From NCBI RefSeq assembly GCF_001758425.2, contig NZ_MDSS02000007.1, forward strand, positions 39,389 through 103,388: DNA of 64,000 nt, in the 5' to 3' direction. A program made the translations under genes and the position numbers. The notes beneath the pieces were generated by a model. That model was not told the DNA's origin. It made no database searches and was given only the letters and a program-made list of their open reading frames with translations. This document shows positions 16,464 to 25,979 of the stretch, one piece after another; positions within the stretch are counted from its first letter, which is position 1, and every line of letters starts with the position of its first letter. This stretch comes from Nesterenkonia sp. PF2B19 (GTDB lineage: Bacteria; Actinomycetota; Actinomycetes; Actinomycetales; Micrococcaceae).

Positions 16464-19414
16464 TGACGGTCATGGTGCTGCTGTTCCTCTCGCTGGTCCT
16501 CGTGCCGGTCTCCGCGGCCGTGCATCGTGTCCTGGGCCGCGACACCGGGTGGTTCGCCGCTGCCGCTCTCATCGGCCTCGGCGCCGCGGCGCTGCCATGG
16601 ATCGGTCCGATCGTCGAGGGAGAGGTCCTCGAGGAACACCTGCCGTGGATCCCCACCGTCGACGTCGGGATCTCCCTGCGGCTGGATGGCCTCGGCATGG
16701 TCTTCCTGCTGCTGGTGCTGTTCATCGGGGCGCTGGTCATGGCCTACAGTGCCCGGTACTTCTCAGCCCAGAAACGCACCAATGACTACTACATCTGGAT
16801 GCTGCTGTTCGTCTTTGCGATGAGCGGCATGGTCATGGCTGATGACCTCATCCTGCTGTTCGTCTTCTGGGAGTTCACCACTCTCTGCTCGTTCTTCCTC
16901 ATCAACCGGTCCGGGGACAAGGCTCCTGCACCGGCGCAGCGGACGCTGCTGATCACCATGGCCGGTGGGCTGGGCCTGCTCACCGCGGTGCTGCTGACCA
17001 TCGTGGCCACCGGCACCACGCGGATCTCCGAGGCCCTGCAGCATGAGGTCTGGCAGCAGGACGGCGTGTTCACCTCGGTCGTGGCGGTGCTGGTGGTCCT
17101 CGCAGCGTTCACCAAATCTGCGCAGTTCCCGTTCCACCTGTGGCTCCCGGACGCCATGGTGGCACCCGCCCCGGTGTCCGCCTACCTGCATGCCGCGGCG
17201 ATGGTGAAGGCCGGCATCTACCTGCTGCTGCGGTTCTCCCCGGCGTTCGAGGGAGTGGTCATCTGGCAGACCCTGCTCATCGTCTGCGGACTCATCACCG
17301 CGCTCATCGGTGCTCTGTTCGCCATGCAGCGGCACGACATCAAAGAGATCATGGCCTACTCCACGGTCAGCCAGCTGGGCTTCCTGGTCACCGTGATCGG
17401 CGTCGGGACCCCGACGGCGCTGGCGGCTGCGACGATCCACGTGATCGCCCATGCCCTGTTCAAGTCCTCGCTGTTCATGATGGTGGGCATCATCGAGCAT
17501 GAGGCGCACTCGCGGGACATCCGCAAGCTCAACGGCCTGCATCGGACGATGCGCGTCTCCGGGGTCATCACGCTGATCGCCTGCCTGTCCATGGCGGGCA
17601 TCCCGCCGCTGATGGGCTTCGTCTCCAAGGAACACCTGCTGGCCGGCTTCCTCTCCGCCGAGTTCGGCGCCGGTCTCACGTGGCTGATCACCGGGCTGAT
17701 GGTGCTCGCGGCCGTCGGCACCTTCGCCTACTGCGGTCGCATCGTCCTGGGCTCGTTCACCTCCTACACCGGCGCCGGCCGTCAGGACGAGGTGCTGGAG
17801 CCCATGCGGCCCGAGGCCAGCCACGAGGCTCCGCTGTCGTTCTACCTGCCAGCCCTGCTTCCGGCGGCCGCCGGCCTGATGCTGGGCTTCACGCCGCAGA
17901 TCTTCGACGGGCTGGTCAGCGCGGCCGCTTCGGCGGCCTCCACGGTGGAGTATGAGGCGCACTTCCTCCTCTGGCATGGGTTCACCGTGGACCTGGCCCT
18001 CTCGGCCACGGTCATGGTGGTCGGCGTCGTGCTGGTGCTCTCCAGGACCAGGGTGGACTCACTCATCCCGCGCACCATCCTGCCCTTCACCGGGGTGCAG
18101 GTCGTTGAGCGGCTGCGCACCGGCTCCATCGCCTTCGGGCGTCGGGTCGGAGACATCACCCGCACCGATGTGCATGGCCTGCACCTGACCGTGCCCGGCA
18201 TCCTGCTGGGCGGCATCTTCGTCGCCGGCATCCTGGCCGCCCCGTTCGTGGGAGAGCTGACCCCCGGGCACACGCGGATGACCGACTGGGTGCTGATCGG
18301 TCTGCTGGTCGCCTTCCTCATCGGCTCCGTCGTCGCCCAGAGCCGCACCGCGGCCGTGGTGCTGGTCGGCGGTGCCGGCTTCGTGGTGGCCGCCTGGTAC
18401 TTCCTGCTCGGCGCCATCGACGTCGGCATGACGCAGCTGCTGGTGGAGATCCTCACCGTGGTGGTGCTGGTGCTGGTGATGCGCAAACTCCCCAAGCGCT
18501 TCCACGAGGTCTCCCGCACCCGCACCGTGGTCTCGGCCGCCGTCGCCATCGCCTTCGGTGTGATGGCCTTCATCGCAGCCTTCGCTCTGACGGGCCGCCG
18601 CGGCCAGTCCCCGGTGGCGGAGTGGTACCTGGAGAACACCTACGAGGAGGCCCAGGCCACCAATATCATCAACTCGATCCTGGTGGACTTCCGCGCCCTG
18701 GACACGTTCGGCGAGCTGACGGTGCTCGGCGTCGCCGGGTTCGCGATCCTGGCACTGCTGAACTCCGCGTTCTCCACCTCGGACAACGCCCCAGCGGCCT
18801 CCCGGCTGTGGGTCGGCACCCCGATCTCGAACGCCGAGGACAACACCACGGCGATGCGCATGGTGTTCAACTGGATGGCGCCGTTCATCATCCTGCTCTC
18901 GGTGGTGCTGCTGGTCCGCGGCCACTACGAGTCCGGCGGCGGGTTCATCGCCGCGCTCGTCGCCGGCGGCTTCTTCGCCCTGCGGTACCTGGTGGCGCCG
19001 TCGGACTCCGCGGTCAAGCTGCGCTTCGACTACGCGATGGTCATCGTCGGGGGCATCATGACCGGCGCGGCGGTGGGCCTGCTCGGCTTCCTGGAGGGCT
19101 CCTACCTGCGGCCGATCATGTGGGACATTCCGCTGCCCTGGGGCGGGGAGTTCACCTTCACCACGGCGCTGATCTTCGACGTCGGCATCTACCTCGCCGT
19201 CATCGGTGCGGTCCTGGTGGCGCTGGATCGGCTCGGCCAGGCCCAGCGCTACCCGGCCGAGCTCCTGCGGGCCCACCGCAAGGCCTTCGGCACACCGGAG
19301 GGCCAGCCGCACAACTCGGAACATCGCTACGTGGACCCCGGAGATGTGCCCCTCGAGGTGGATCCGACGGCCGGAGAGGATACGACGAGCATGCAGGAGG
19401 TGAGCGACCGATGA
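16463..19414 (+). CDS. mrpA: Na+/H+ antiporter subunit A with fused B domain
   Basis: The large proton-pumping-like subunit of the Mrp Na+(Li+)/H+ antiporter, 983 residues. Residues about 1-500 form the NuoL-like module with the conserved VFWEFTTLCSFFLI, SAQFPFHLWLPDAM and IMAYSTVSQLGFLV. Residues about 600-780 are the MrpA C-terminal extension (LGAIDVGMTQLLVEILTVVV). From about 790 there is an MrpB domain (MVFNWMAPFIILLSVVLLV, SGGGFIAALVAGGFFALRYL). A separate mrpB is therefore absent. The complex exports Na+ at high pH or salt. The start overlaps the leader ORF; the stop overlaps mrpC by 4 nt. Confidence 0.95.
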   Translation: MTVMVLLFLSLVLVPVSAAVHRVLGRDTGWFAAAALIGLGAAALPWIGPIVEGEVLEEHLPWIPTVDVGISLRLDGLGMVFLLLVLFIGALVMAYSARYFSAQKRTNDYYIWMLLFVFAMSGMVMADDLILLFVFWEFTTLCSFFLINRSGDKAPAPAQRTLLITMAGGLGLLTAVLLTIVATGTTRISEALQHEVWQQDGVFTSVVAVLVVLAAFTKSAQFPFHLWLPDAMVAPAPVSAYLHAAAMVKAGIYLLLRFSPAFEGVVIWQTLLIVCGLITALIGALFAMQRHDIKEIMAYSTVSQLGFLVTVIGVGTPTALAAATIHVIAHALFKSSLFMMVGIIEHEAHSRDIRKLNGLHRTMRVSGVITLIACLSMAGIPPLMGFVSKEHLLAGFLSAEFGAGLTWLITGLMVLAAVGTFAYCGRIVLGSFTSYTGAGRQDEVLEPMRPEASHEAPLSFYLPALLPAAAGLMLGFTPQIFDGLVSAAASAASTVEYEAHFLLWHGFTVDLALSATVMVVGVVLVLSRTRVDSLIPRTILPFTGVQVVERLRTGSIAFGRRVGDITRTDVHGLHLTVPGILLGGIFVAGILAAPFVGELTPGHTRMTDWVLIGLLVAFLIGSVVAQSRTAAVVLVGGAGFVVAAWYFLLGAIDVGMTQLLVEILTVVVLVLVMRKLPKRFHEVSRTRTVVSAAVAIAFGVMAFIAAFALTGRRGQSPVAEWYLENTYEEAQATNIINSILVDFRALDTFGELTVLGVAGFAILALLNSAFSTSDNAPAASRLWVGTPISNAEDNTTAMRMVFNWMAPFIILLSVVLLVRGHYESGGGFIAALVAGGFFALRYLVAPSDSAVKLRFDYAMVIVGGIMTGAAVGLLGFLEGSYLRPIMWDIPLPWGGEFTFTTALIFDVGIYLAVIGAVLVALDRLGQAQRYPAELLRAHRKAFGTPEGQPHNSEHRYVDPGDVPLEVDPTAGEDTTSMQEVSDR

Positions 19415-19944
19415 GCATCGCCATCGCCATCGGGGTCCTGACGGCAGCGGCCGTCTACCTCTTCATGCAGCGCGGCATGGTCAGGATCGTGCTGGGCTTC
19501 GTGCTGGCCTCGCATGCGGCGAACCTGCTGCTGTTCTCCGCCGGCAACGTCGCCTACCGCGGTGTGCCCTACATCGGCTCCGGTGAGGTGGGGGAGCAGG
19601 CCGACCCGCTGCCCCAGGCCTTCGTGCTGACCGCGATCGTCATCGCCTTCTCCATCACCATGTTCATGGTGACCCTGGCGATCACCACCACCACCGACGA
19701 CGACACCGAGAACGAGGAGGAGTCGCCGATCATGGTGCTCACCGGCGGCACCGGCGACATCAACGACGCCGGCATGATGCGCCACGACGTCGAGTGCACC
19801 GGTGCCGCGGGCGCGGGCACGGGCGGGGCACACGCCAGCCCGCTGAGCCCGGTCCACGACTTCGAGGGCCCGGAGGATCTCCCTGACGCGCTCCCCGGGC
19901 ACGGCAACGGCGCCCCTGAGCGCGGAGACGGAGGTCCCCGATGA
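19411..19944 (+). CDS. mrpC: Na+/H+ antiporter subunit C
   Basis: A NuoK-like subunit of the Mrp complex, 177 residues. Three membrane segments occupy about 1-110, including YLFMQRGMVRIVLGFVLASH and PLPQAFVLTAIVIAFSITMF, the family signature. The last 65 residues form an acidic, Gly/Pro-rich cytoplasmic tail longer than in most MrpC proteins. It overlaps mrpA and mrpD by ATGA at both ends, so the operon is translationally coupled. Confidence 0.93.
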   Translation: MSIAIAIGVLTAAAVYLFMQRGMVRIVLGFVLASHAANLLLFSAGNVAYRGVPYIGSGEVGEQADPLPQAFVLTAIVIAFSITMFMVTLAITTTTDDDTENEEESPIMVLTGGTGDINDAGMMRHDVECTGAAGAGTGGAHASPLSPVHDFEGPEDLPDALPGHGNGAPERGDGGPR

Positions 19945-21544
19945 GCGAGACTCTGGCCCCGCTGCTGCCCCTGCTGGTCGGCATCCCGCTGTTCCTGGGC
20001 GCCTAGGTGCGCTGTTCCGGCAGAACAAGCTGGTCCGCCACATCATCAGCCTCGGAACTCTGGCCGCCCTCTTCGCCTTCTCGATCCTGCTGGTCGTGGT
20101 CACCCATGACGGCACGGTCATCGCCCACCAGGTGGGGCTGTGGGACTACGGGGTCTCCATCCCCTTCGTGGTCGACGCGCTCTCCGCCCTGGTGCTGATG
20201 ATCATCTCCATCCTCGGCATCGCCTCGGTGCTGTTCGCGATGGCCACCCACGAGGCTCGCGCCCGGTTCTATCACCCCTTCGTCCTGGTCCTGATGGCCG
20301 GTGTCTCCGGGGCGCTGATGACCGGCGACATCTTCAACCTGTTCGTCTTCATCGAGGTCATGCTGCTGCCCTCCTACGGGCTGCTCTCCATGATGGGGGC
20401 GAAGCTCGGGGCGCACGGGGCCCGCATCTACGTCTCGGTGAACCTGATGGCCTCCACGCTGCTGCTGGCAGGGGTCGGGCTGGTCTATGCGACCGCCGGC
20501 ACGGTCAACCTGGCTGAGCTGCACGGTGCGGCCGTGGACGACCCCGCGGTGGCGGTCGGCGGCGGCGTAGTGCTGACCGCGATCGCCATCAAGGCCGCCG
20601 TGGTGCCGGTGCACGGCTGGCTGACCCGCACCTACACGTTGACCTCTCCGGCGGTCACCGCGCTGTTCTCCGGCATCCACACCAAGGTCGCCATCTACGC
20701 GATCTACCGGATCTACTCGCTGCTCTTCGACGGCGACCAGCGCTTCCTGTGGGTGGCGCTGCTCATCACGAGCCTCACCATGCTCATCGGTGTGCTGGGC
20801 GCGATCGGGGAGAAGACGACACGCTCGATCCTGGTGTTCCACATGATCAGCCAGATCGGCTACATCCTCATCGGCGTGGGGCTGTTCACCATGCTGGGGC
20901 TGACCGCGGCGATCTTCTACCTGCTGCACCACATGATCGTGAAGGCCTCGCTGTTCCTCTCCACCGGGGCGATCGAGGAGACCTACGGCACCGGGGAGAT
21001 CGACAAGCTCGGCGGTATGCTCAAGCGGGAGCCGCTGGTGGCGATCACCTTCATGGTCGCCGCACTGTCCCTGGCGGGCCTGCCGCCGTTCTCCGGGTTC
21101 GTCGCGAAGTTCACCATCATCCAGGGGACGCTGGAGCAGTCGCACTACTGGGTGGCGGCCACCGCCGTCGTGGTCTCCGTGTTCACGCTGCTCTCCATGC
21201 TGAAGATCTGGACCGGGGTGTTCATGGGCTCCGAGCCGGAGAACCTGGAGAAGCGCGCTCTCATCCACCAGCAGCGCACCCATGGGAGGCGATACCTGCG
21301 GGTGGAGGCCCAGGCGGAGACGCCGACGCTGAGCATCGGGCCGCCGACGACCACCACCACGAAGGTCCTGGCCGGTGAGCGTGCGGTGAAGATCCCGCCG
21401 AAGCTCATCATCCCGGGAGCCCTGCTGGCCGCGGTCACGCTGTTCTTCGGGCTGGGCGCGGAGCTGCTGATGAGTCTCTCGGCCACGGCGGCGGAGAACC
21501 TGTTGAACCCGATCGAGTACGTCAGGGCGGTGAGCGGCGCATGA
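19941..21544 (+). CDS. mrpD: Na+/H+ antiporter subunit D, frameshifted
   Basis: The NuoM/N-like second ion-translocating subunit. After 21 residues (MSETLAPLLPLLVGIPLFLG) the frame meets TAG at 20004; one C missing from a CCC near 20001-20004 explains this. The next frame continues ALFRQNKLVRHIISLGTLAA through some 14 membrane segments with GDIFNLFVFIEVMLLPSYGL, AAVVPVHGWLTRTYTLTSPA and LVFHMISQIGYILIGVGLF. Restored length is 534 residues, normal for MrpD. Because all other mrp genes are intact, I consider the shift a sequencing error. Confidence 0.92.
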
Positions 21545-21981
21545 GCATCCAGAGACTCTCCCGGCAGCCCTGGCCGCTGCGCATCCTGAGCTTCCTGCTC
21601 TGGTACGCCAAGGAATTTCTCCTGGCGAACCTCAAGGTCACCGCAGACGTGCTGCGTCCGCGCCGCAGGATGCGGATGACCCCGGCGATCGTCGCCGTGC
21701 CTGCCGCATCCCGCACCGACACCGAGTGGACGCTCATCTCGACGCTGATCACGCTGACGCCCGGCACGCTGACCATCACCCTGTCCAAGGAGCACGGCAT
21801 CCTCTACGTGCACGGCATGTTCGTGGAGACCCGCGAATCGCTGGTCACCGAGATCCAGGAGATGGAGGACCGTCTGCTGCATGCGACCCGTCGCGACGTC
21901 GGCGACCTGACCCGTCCGCTGGAGGCACCTGTGGTGACCCCGGTGGACGTTGACGAGAACGAGGCAGGTGATCCGCTGTGA
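21541..21981 (+). CDS. mrpE: Na+/H+ antiporter subunit E
   Basis: A 146-residue MrpE with two N-terminal hydrophobic stretches (ILSFLLWYAKEFLLANLKV) and the conserved cytoplasmic part WTLISTLITLTPGTLTITL and ILYVHGMFVETRESL. MrpE assists assembly and stability of the antiporter. It overlaps mrpD and mrpF by 4 nt each. Confidence 0.93.
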   Translation: MSIQRLSRQPWPLRILSFLLWYAKEFLLANLKVTADVLRPRRRMRMTPAIVAVPAASRTDTEWTLISTLITLTPGTLTITLSKEHGILYVHGMFVETRESLVTEIQEMEDRLLHATRRDVGDLTRPLEAPVVTPVDVDENEAGDPL

Positions 21982-22244
21982 TCACGGAGATCACTCTGGA
22001 GCTGGCCCTCGTCCTGCTCGGCGTGGCCATGCTCATCGCAGGCGTCCGCGGGTTCCTGGGGCCCCGCACCTCGGACCGCGCGGTCGCCTCGGACCTCATC
22101 TTCTTCGCGATGATCGGCTTCATCGCGCTCATCGGGCTGAGGATCGACATCGAGGCCCTGTTCGACATCATCCTCATCGCCACGCTGCTGGGCTTCATGG
22201 CCGCCATCTCCATGGCACGACTCGGATCGGGGGGACAGCGCTGA
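21978..22244 (+). CDS. mrpF: Na+/H+ antiporter subunit F
   Basis: An 88-residue subunit with three membrane segments and the family loop RGFLGPRTSDRAVASDL before IGLRIDIEALFDIILIATLL. The GTG start at 21978 overlaps the mrpE stop. Its TGA overlaps the mrpG ATG by one base. Confidence 0.92.
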   Translation: MITEITLELALVLLGVAMLIAGVRGFLGPRTSDRAVASDLIFFAMIGFIALIGLRIDIEALFDIILIATLLGFMAAISMARLGSGGQR

Positions 22245-22609
22245 TGGATCTGCACATCCTCGACATGAGCGCCCACGTGGTGGGACTGGTGCTGGTCTTC
22301 CTCGGGATCTTCATCATCATGGTCTCGGCGATCAGCCTCTTCAAGCTCCCGGACCTGTACCTGCGGGCCTCGGGTGTGGGCACGTCCGCAGGCATGGGAG
22401 TGGCGACCATCGTGGTCGGCGCACTGCTGATCGACTTCTCCTGGCTGAACCTCGTCAAGGCGCTCATCGCGGTCATCGCGCAGCTGCTGACCTCAGCGGT
22501 GGGATCCATGGCCATCGCCCGGTCCGGCTACCTCAACAACTCGTTGCCGGCGGCCATCACGCACATCGATGAGCTGCGCCTGACGCGGCGGGACGCCACC
22601 GCTGACTGA
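22244..22609 (+). CDS. mrpG: Na+/H+ antiporter subunit G
   Basis: A 121-residue last subunit of the Mrp complex with three membrane segments and the conserved MVSAISLFKLPDLYLRASG and GVATIVVGALL. The ATG at 22244 overlaps mrpF. The frame is open further upstream, but that part overlaps mrpF and is not homologous. It ends the operon; I see no strong hairpin in the 76 bp before the next gene. Confidence 0.92.
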   Translation: MDLHILDMSAHVVGLVLVFLGIFIIMVSAISLFKLPDLYLRASGVGTSAGMGVATIVVGALLIDFSWLNLVKALIAVIAQLLTSAVGSMAIARSGYLNNSLPAAITHIDELRLTRRDATAD

Positions 22610-22650
22610 CTCCTCGAGCAGATGTACGATCAGGAACTCGGCATCACCCG

Positions 22651-22679
22651 CTGACCTGGGGCGTCTTTGCCGCTAGTGT
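22651..22679 (+). promoter_or_regulatory. Leaderless promoter for YihY/BrkB gene
   Basis: CTGACC (22651-22656) and TAGTGT (22674-22679) are separated by 17 bp; the ATG follows 6 nt after the -10. This gives a transcript starting at or beside the start codon. No ribosome-binding site is present. Confidence 0.6.
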
Positions 22680-22685
22680 GGCCCC

Positions 22686-23924
22686 ATGAGCACGGAGTCG
22701 CAGCAGGACACCCGGACCTCCGATGACGGCCTGCCCCCGCACCGCGTGCGGCGGACGCAGGAGGAACCCTCCGACGTCGCGGACGAGCAGGCCACCTATG
22801 AGGACGGCGCACGGCCCGGCACGGTGGCGGCGGCCGCGGATCAGCCGCATCGTGTCAAGGACCTCCAGCGTCTGGAGTTCGCCGAGTCCGACGACGTCCC
22901 GGTCAGGCCTCGCGCCCCGTGGCGGCTGACGGGGTCCACCTGGCGGTACAGCCTGAGACGGACCCTGTCCGAGTTCGGGCGCGACCAGTGCACCGATCTG
23001 GCCGCCGGACTGACCTACTATGCGGTGCTCTCGCTGTTCCCGGCGCTGATCGCCTTCGTCTCGCTGCTCTCGCTGATCGGAGAGGCCCAGCGCACGCAGG
23101 ACTTCATCCTGGGCACGCTCGACGAGCTCGTGGAGGACGAGTTCATGGAGACGGTGGAGAACATCGTCGGCGTGGTGACCTCGGCGCCCGGGGCGGGGCT
23201 GGGTCTGGCGGTCGGCATCCTGGTGGCGATGTGGACAGCGTCGAACTACGTCAATGCCTTCTCCCGCGCCATGAACCGCATCCACCAGGTGGAGGAGGGC
23301 CGCTCCATGCTGCAGCTGCGGCCGATCCTGTATTCGGTCACGGTGGGACTGATCGTCCTGGTCGCACTCTCGGCGGTGATGCTGGTGGTCTCGGGGCCGC
23401 TGGCGGAGGCGATCGGCAGCACCGTGGGTCTGGGGGAGACGGCCGTAGTGGTCTGGGACTATGCCACCTACCCGGCGCTGCTGCTGGTTGCGGCGGCCTG
23501 CATCGGCCTGCTCTACTACGCCACGCCGAACATCCGGCAGCCTGGCCCGCTGTGGATCGCGCCGGGCGCCGTCGTCGCCATCCTGGTGATGGTGCTGGCC
23601 ACCATGGGTGTCGGCTTCTACATCGGGAACTTCGCGAACTACGAGGCCACCTACGGAGCGCTGGCCGGGATCATCATCTTCCTGTTCTGGATCTACATCA
23701 TGAACGTGGTGCTCCTCCTCGGCGCTGAACTCGACTCTGAGCTGGAGCGCGGACGGCAGCTGCAGGCCGGCATCGAGGCGGAACGGACGCTGATGCTCTC
23801 GCCTCGGGCAGTGAAGGCCGCCGAGAAGGCCGCGGCCAAGCATGAACGCATGGTGGCCCAGGGGCAGGCGCTGCGGATGAGCGGAGGGCAGACCTCGGAC
23901 CCGGACGAGGTCTGGCGACGGTGA
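22686..23924 (+). CDS. YihY/virulence factor BrkB family membrane protein
   Basis: A 412-residue membrane protein. A charged, disordered N-terminus (about 80 residues) is followed by six hydrophobic segments with the family motifs DLAAGLTYYAVLSLFPALIA, WTASNYVNAFSRAMNRIHQV, YYATPNIRQPGPLWIAPGAV and FLFWIYIMNVVLLLGAELDS, then a basic Ala/Lys-rich tail. The biochemical role of the family is unsettled; it is often misnamed as ribonuclease BN. It stands as its own unit after the mrp operon, with a leaderless-type promoter. Confidence 0.9.
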   Translation: MSTESQQDTRTSDDGLPPHRVRRTQEEPSDVADEQATYEDGARPGTVAAAADQPHRVKDLQRLEFAESDDVPVRPRAPWRLTGSTWRYSLRRTLSEFGRDQCTDLAAGLTYYAVLSLFPALIAFVSLLSLIGEAQRTQDFILGTLDELVEDEFMETVENIVGVVTSAPGAGLGLAVGILVAMWTASNYVNAFSRAMNRIHQVEEGRSMLQLRPILYSVTVGLIVLVALSAVMLVVSGPLAEAIGSTVGLGETAVVVWDYATYPALLLVAAACIGLLYYATPNIRQPGPLWIAPGAVVAILVMVLATMGVGFYIGNFANYEATYGALAGIIIFLFWIYIMNVVLLLGAELDSELERGRQLQAGIEAERTLMLSPRAVKAAEKAAAKHERMVAQGQALRMSGGQTSDPDEVWRR

Positions 23925-23986
23925 CCAGATCGTGACCTGCGTCATGGCTGATGGTGCAGTCCTGAAACACTTGTGAAAGATTTGCT

Positions 23987-23995
23987 TGATAGACT
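23987..23995 (+). promoter_or_regulatory. Extended -10 promoter for first peptide ABC operon
   Basis: TGATAGACT at 23987-23995 is an extended -10 (TGn plus TAGACT), in a noticeably AT-richer patch. Transcription would start near 24002, leaving a leader of about 160 nt before the first binding-protein gene. Confidence 0.45.
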
Positions 23996-24163
23996 CCGAG
24001 CACCAGGTGACGTACGCAACATCGTGACGCGATGACGCGTGGCAGGACGGCGTAGCTCACCGCACCCCTGGGCGAGCCGCCGCACCGACGGTTCGCCCGA
24101 CCGCAGTCGCGGCAGAGTCTGTTCAGGCTCCGCCGCTCGCACCCCATGAGGAGAGAATCGCAG

Positions 24164-25771
24164 ATGCGAACACATACGACGTTCAGCCGCGGGGCGGTGG
24201 CCGTCTCCGCGGCGGCGGCCCTGACGCTGACCGCATGCGGCGGCAACGGCGACACCGGCGACGGCGAGGCGGCCGCTGACGGCGGCACCGTCTCGGCCTA
24301 CAACTGTGAGCCCCAGTTCCTGGTCCCGGGCAACTCGACCGAGGTCTGTGGGTCCTGGGTCCTGGAGAACCTGTTCACGGGTCTCACCCAGGTCGACTAC
24401 GACACCATGGAGGCGGGCCCCGGCGTGGCCGAGAGCTGGGAGACGGACGACAACGTCACCTGGACCTTCGAGCTCGGCGAGGACTGGACCTTCCACAACG
24501 GCGAGCCGATCACCGCCCAGACCTTCGTGGACACCTTCAACTGGGTCGTGGATCCGGACAACGCCCAGCAGAACGAGAGCTTCCACAACAAGTTCGTCGG
24601 CTATGACGAGGTCGCCGCGGGCGACGCCGAGGAGATGGAGGGCGTCCGTGCGCTGGACGACCACACCCTCGAGCTCGAGCTGACGGAGCCGTTCTCCCCG
24701 CTGCCGATGATGCTGTCCTACACCGGCTTCTATCCGCTGCCGGAGGAGGCCTACGAGGACATCGACGCCTTCGAGCAGGCGCCGATCGGCAACGGTCGCT
24801 ACCAGATGGACGGCGAATGGGTCCACGACGAGGAGATCGCCGTGGAGCGCTTCGAGGACTGGGCCGGCGAGGACCCAGGGCTGCCGCAGCGCATCGAGTG
24901 GAAGATCTACGCGGACATCGACACCGCCTACATGGACGTGCAGGCCGGCAACCTGGACATCATGGACACCGTGCCGCCGCATCTGCGCCCCAACATGGAG
25001 GCCGACTTCGGCGACAACCAGCACACGTTCGACACCTCCTCCTTCACCTATATGGGCTTCCCGCTCTACCAGGAGGAGTTCCAGGACCCGGACGTCCGCC
25101 ACGCGCTCTCCATGGCGATCGATCGCCAGGAGATCATCGACACCATCCACAACGGGGCGTTCACACCGGCGTCGAACATCATCCCGCCGATGCTGCCGGA
25201 GGCCCGTGAGGACGCCTGCGAGTACTGCGATTTCGACCCGGAGGCCGCCGCGGACCTGTATGAGGAGGCCGACGGTCCCACCGACGTCACGGTCTACTTC
25301 AACTCGGGCGCCGGTCACGAGGAGTGGGTCGAGGCCATCACCAACCAGTGGCAGCAGCACCTGGGCGTGGAGAACGTGAGCTTCGAGTCGCTGGACTTCG
25401 CGCAGTACCTGGACCTGCACGACAACGAAGAGGTCACCGGTCCGTACCGTCTGGGCTGGGTGCTCTCGTACCCCTCGCCGCAGTACGCGATGGAGCCCAT
25501 CTACACCACTGGTGTCTCCTCGAACTACGCACGGTACTCCAACGAGGAGTTCGACGACCTCATCGACCAGGCCAACGGGGCACTGGAGGAGGACGAAGCG
25601 GCCGAGCTCTATCAGCAGGCCGAGGACATCCTCCTGGAGGACATGCCGGTCATGCCGCTGTGGTTCCAGAACTTCGGAGTGGTCCACAGCGAGAACATCG
25701 ATGGTGACAGCGTCCTGATGGACCCGCGCACCTTCCTGCGCGTCGAGCAGCTCGTCGTCACCGAGGACTGA
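24164..25771 (+). CDS. Peptide ABC transporter binding lipoprotein 1
   Basis: A family-5 (DppA/OppA) extracytoplasmic substrate-binding protein of 535 residues. The signal ends in the lipobox TLTAC (near residue 24). The mature domain shows family motifs AESWETDDNVTWTFELGEDW, FHNGEPITAQTFVDTFNWV and YMGFPLYQEEFQDPDVRHAL. Four Cys are shared with the two paralogues downstream (YNCEPQ, TEVCG and the ACEYCDF pair), probably two disulfides. Asp and Glu are abundant, as in halophile surface proteins. The start at 24164 has GAGGAG 10 nt upstream; 24146 is open but less likely. It is the first of three tandem paralogues that precede one permease set. Confidence 0.93.
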   Translation: MRTHTTFSRGAVAVSAAAALTLTACGGNGDTGDGEAAADGGTVSAYNCEPQFLVPGNSTEVCGSWVLENLFTGLTQVDYDTMEAGPGVAESWETDDNVTWTFELGEDWTFHNGEPITAQTFVDTFNWVVDPDNAQQNESFHNKFVGYDEVAAGDAEEMEGVRALDDHTLELELTEPFSPLPMMLSYTGFYPLPEEAYEDIDAFEQAPIGNGRYQMDGEWVHDEEIAVERFEDWAGEDPGLPQRIEWKIYADIDTAYMDVQAGNLDIMDTVPPHLRPNMEADFGDNQHTFDTSSFTYMGFPLYQEEFQDPDVRHALSMAIDRQEIIDTIHNGAFTPASNIIPPMLPEAREDACEYCDFDPEAAADLYEEADGPTDVTVYFNSGAGHEEWVEAITNQWQQHLGVENVSFESLDFAQYLDLHDNEEVTGPYRLGWVLSYPSPQYAMEPIYTTGVSSNYARYSNEEFDDLIDQANGALEEDEAAELYQQAEDILLEDMPVMPLWFQNFGVVHSENIDGDSVLMDPRTFLRVEQLVVTED

Positions 25772-25794
25772 GCCAGCCACCGCAGCACCCCTGA

Positions 25795-25838
25795 GGACGC
25801 GGCCCGTACCGGCCCAGAAGCCCGTGCGGGCCGCGTCC
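25795..25838 (+). terminator. Intercistronic 12-bp hairpin
   Basis: Arms 25795-25806 and 25827-25838 form a perfect 12-bp G/C stem with a 20-nt loop that can itself pair. It lies 24 nt after binding protein 1 and may stabilise that message or reduce readthrough to the next gene. Confidence 0.6.
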
Positions 25839-25979
25839 CATGCCGGGGAGGTGTCCACCCTTCACGCCTCTCCGGCACCACTGCCGCACTGCCGCGGCGT
25901 CATCCGCGGCACACCATGCCCGCCACGCACCGATGACCCCGACCGGGCCGGCCACAAGCCGGACCCAGCGAGGAGCCCC

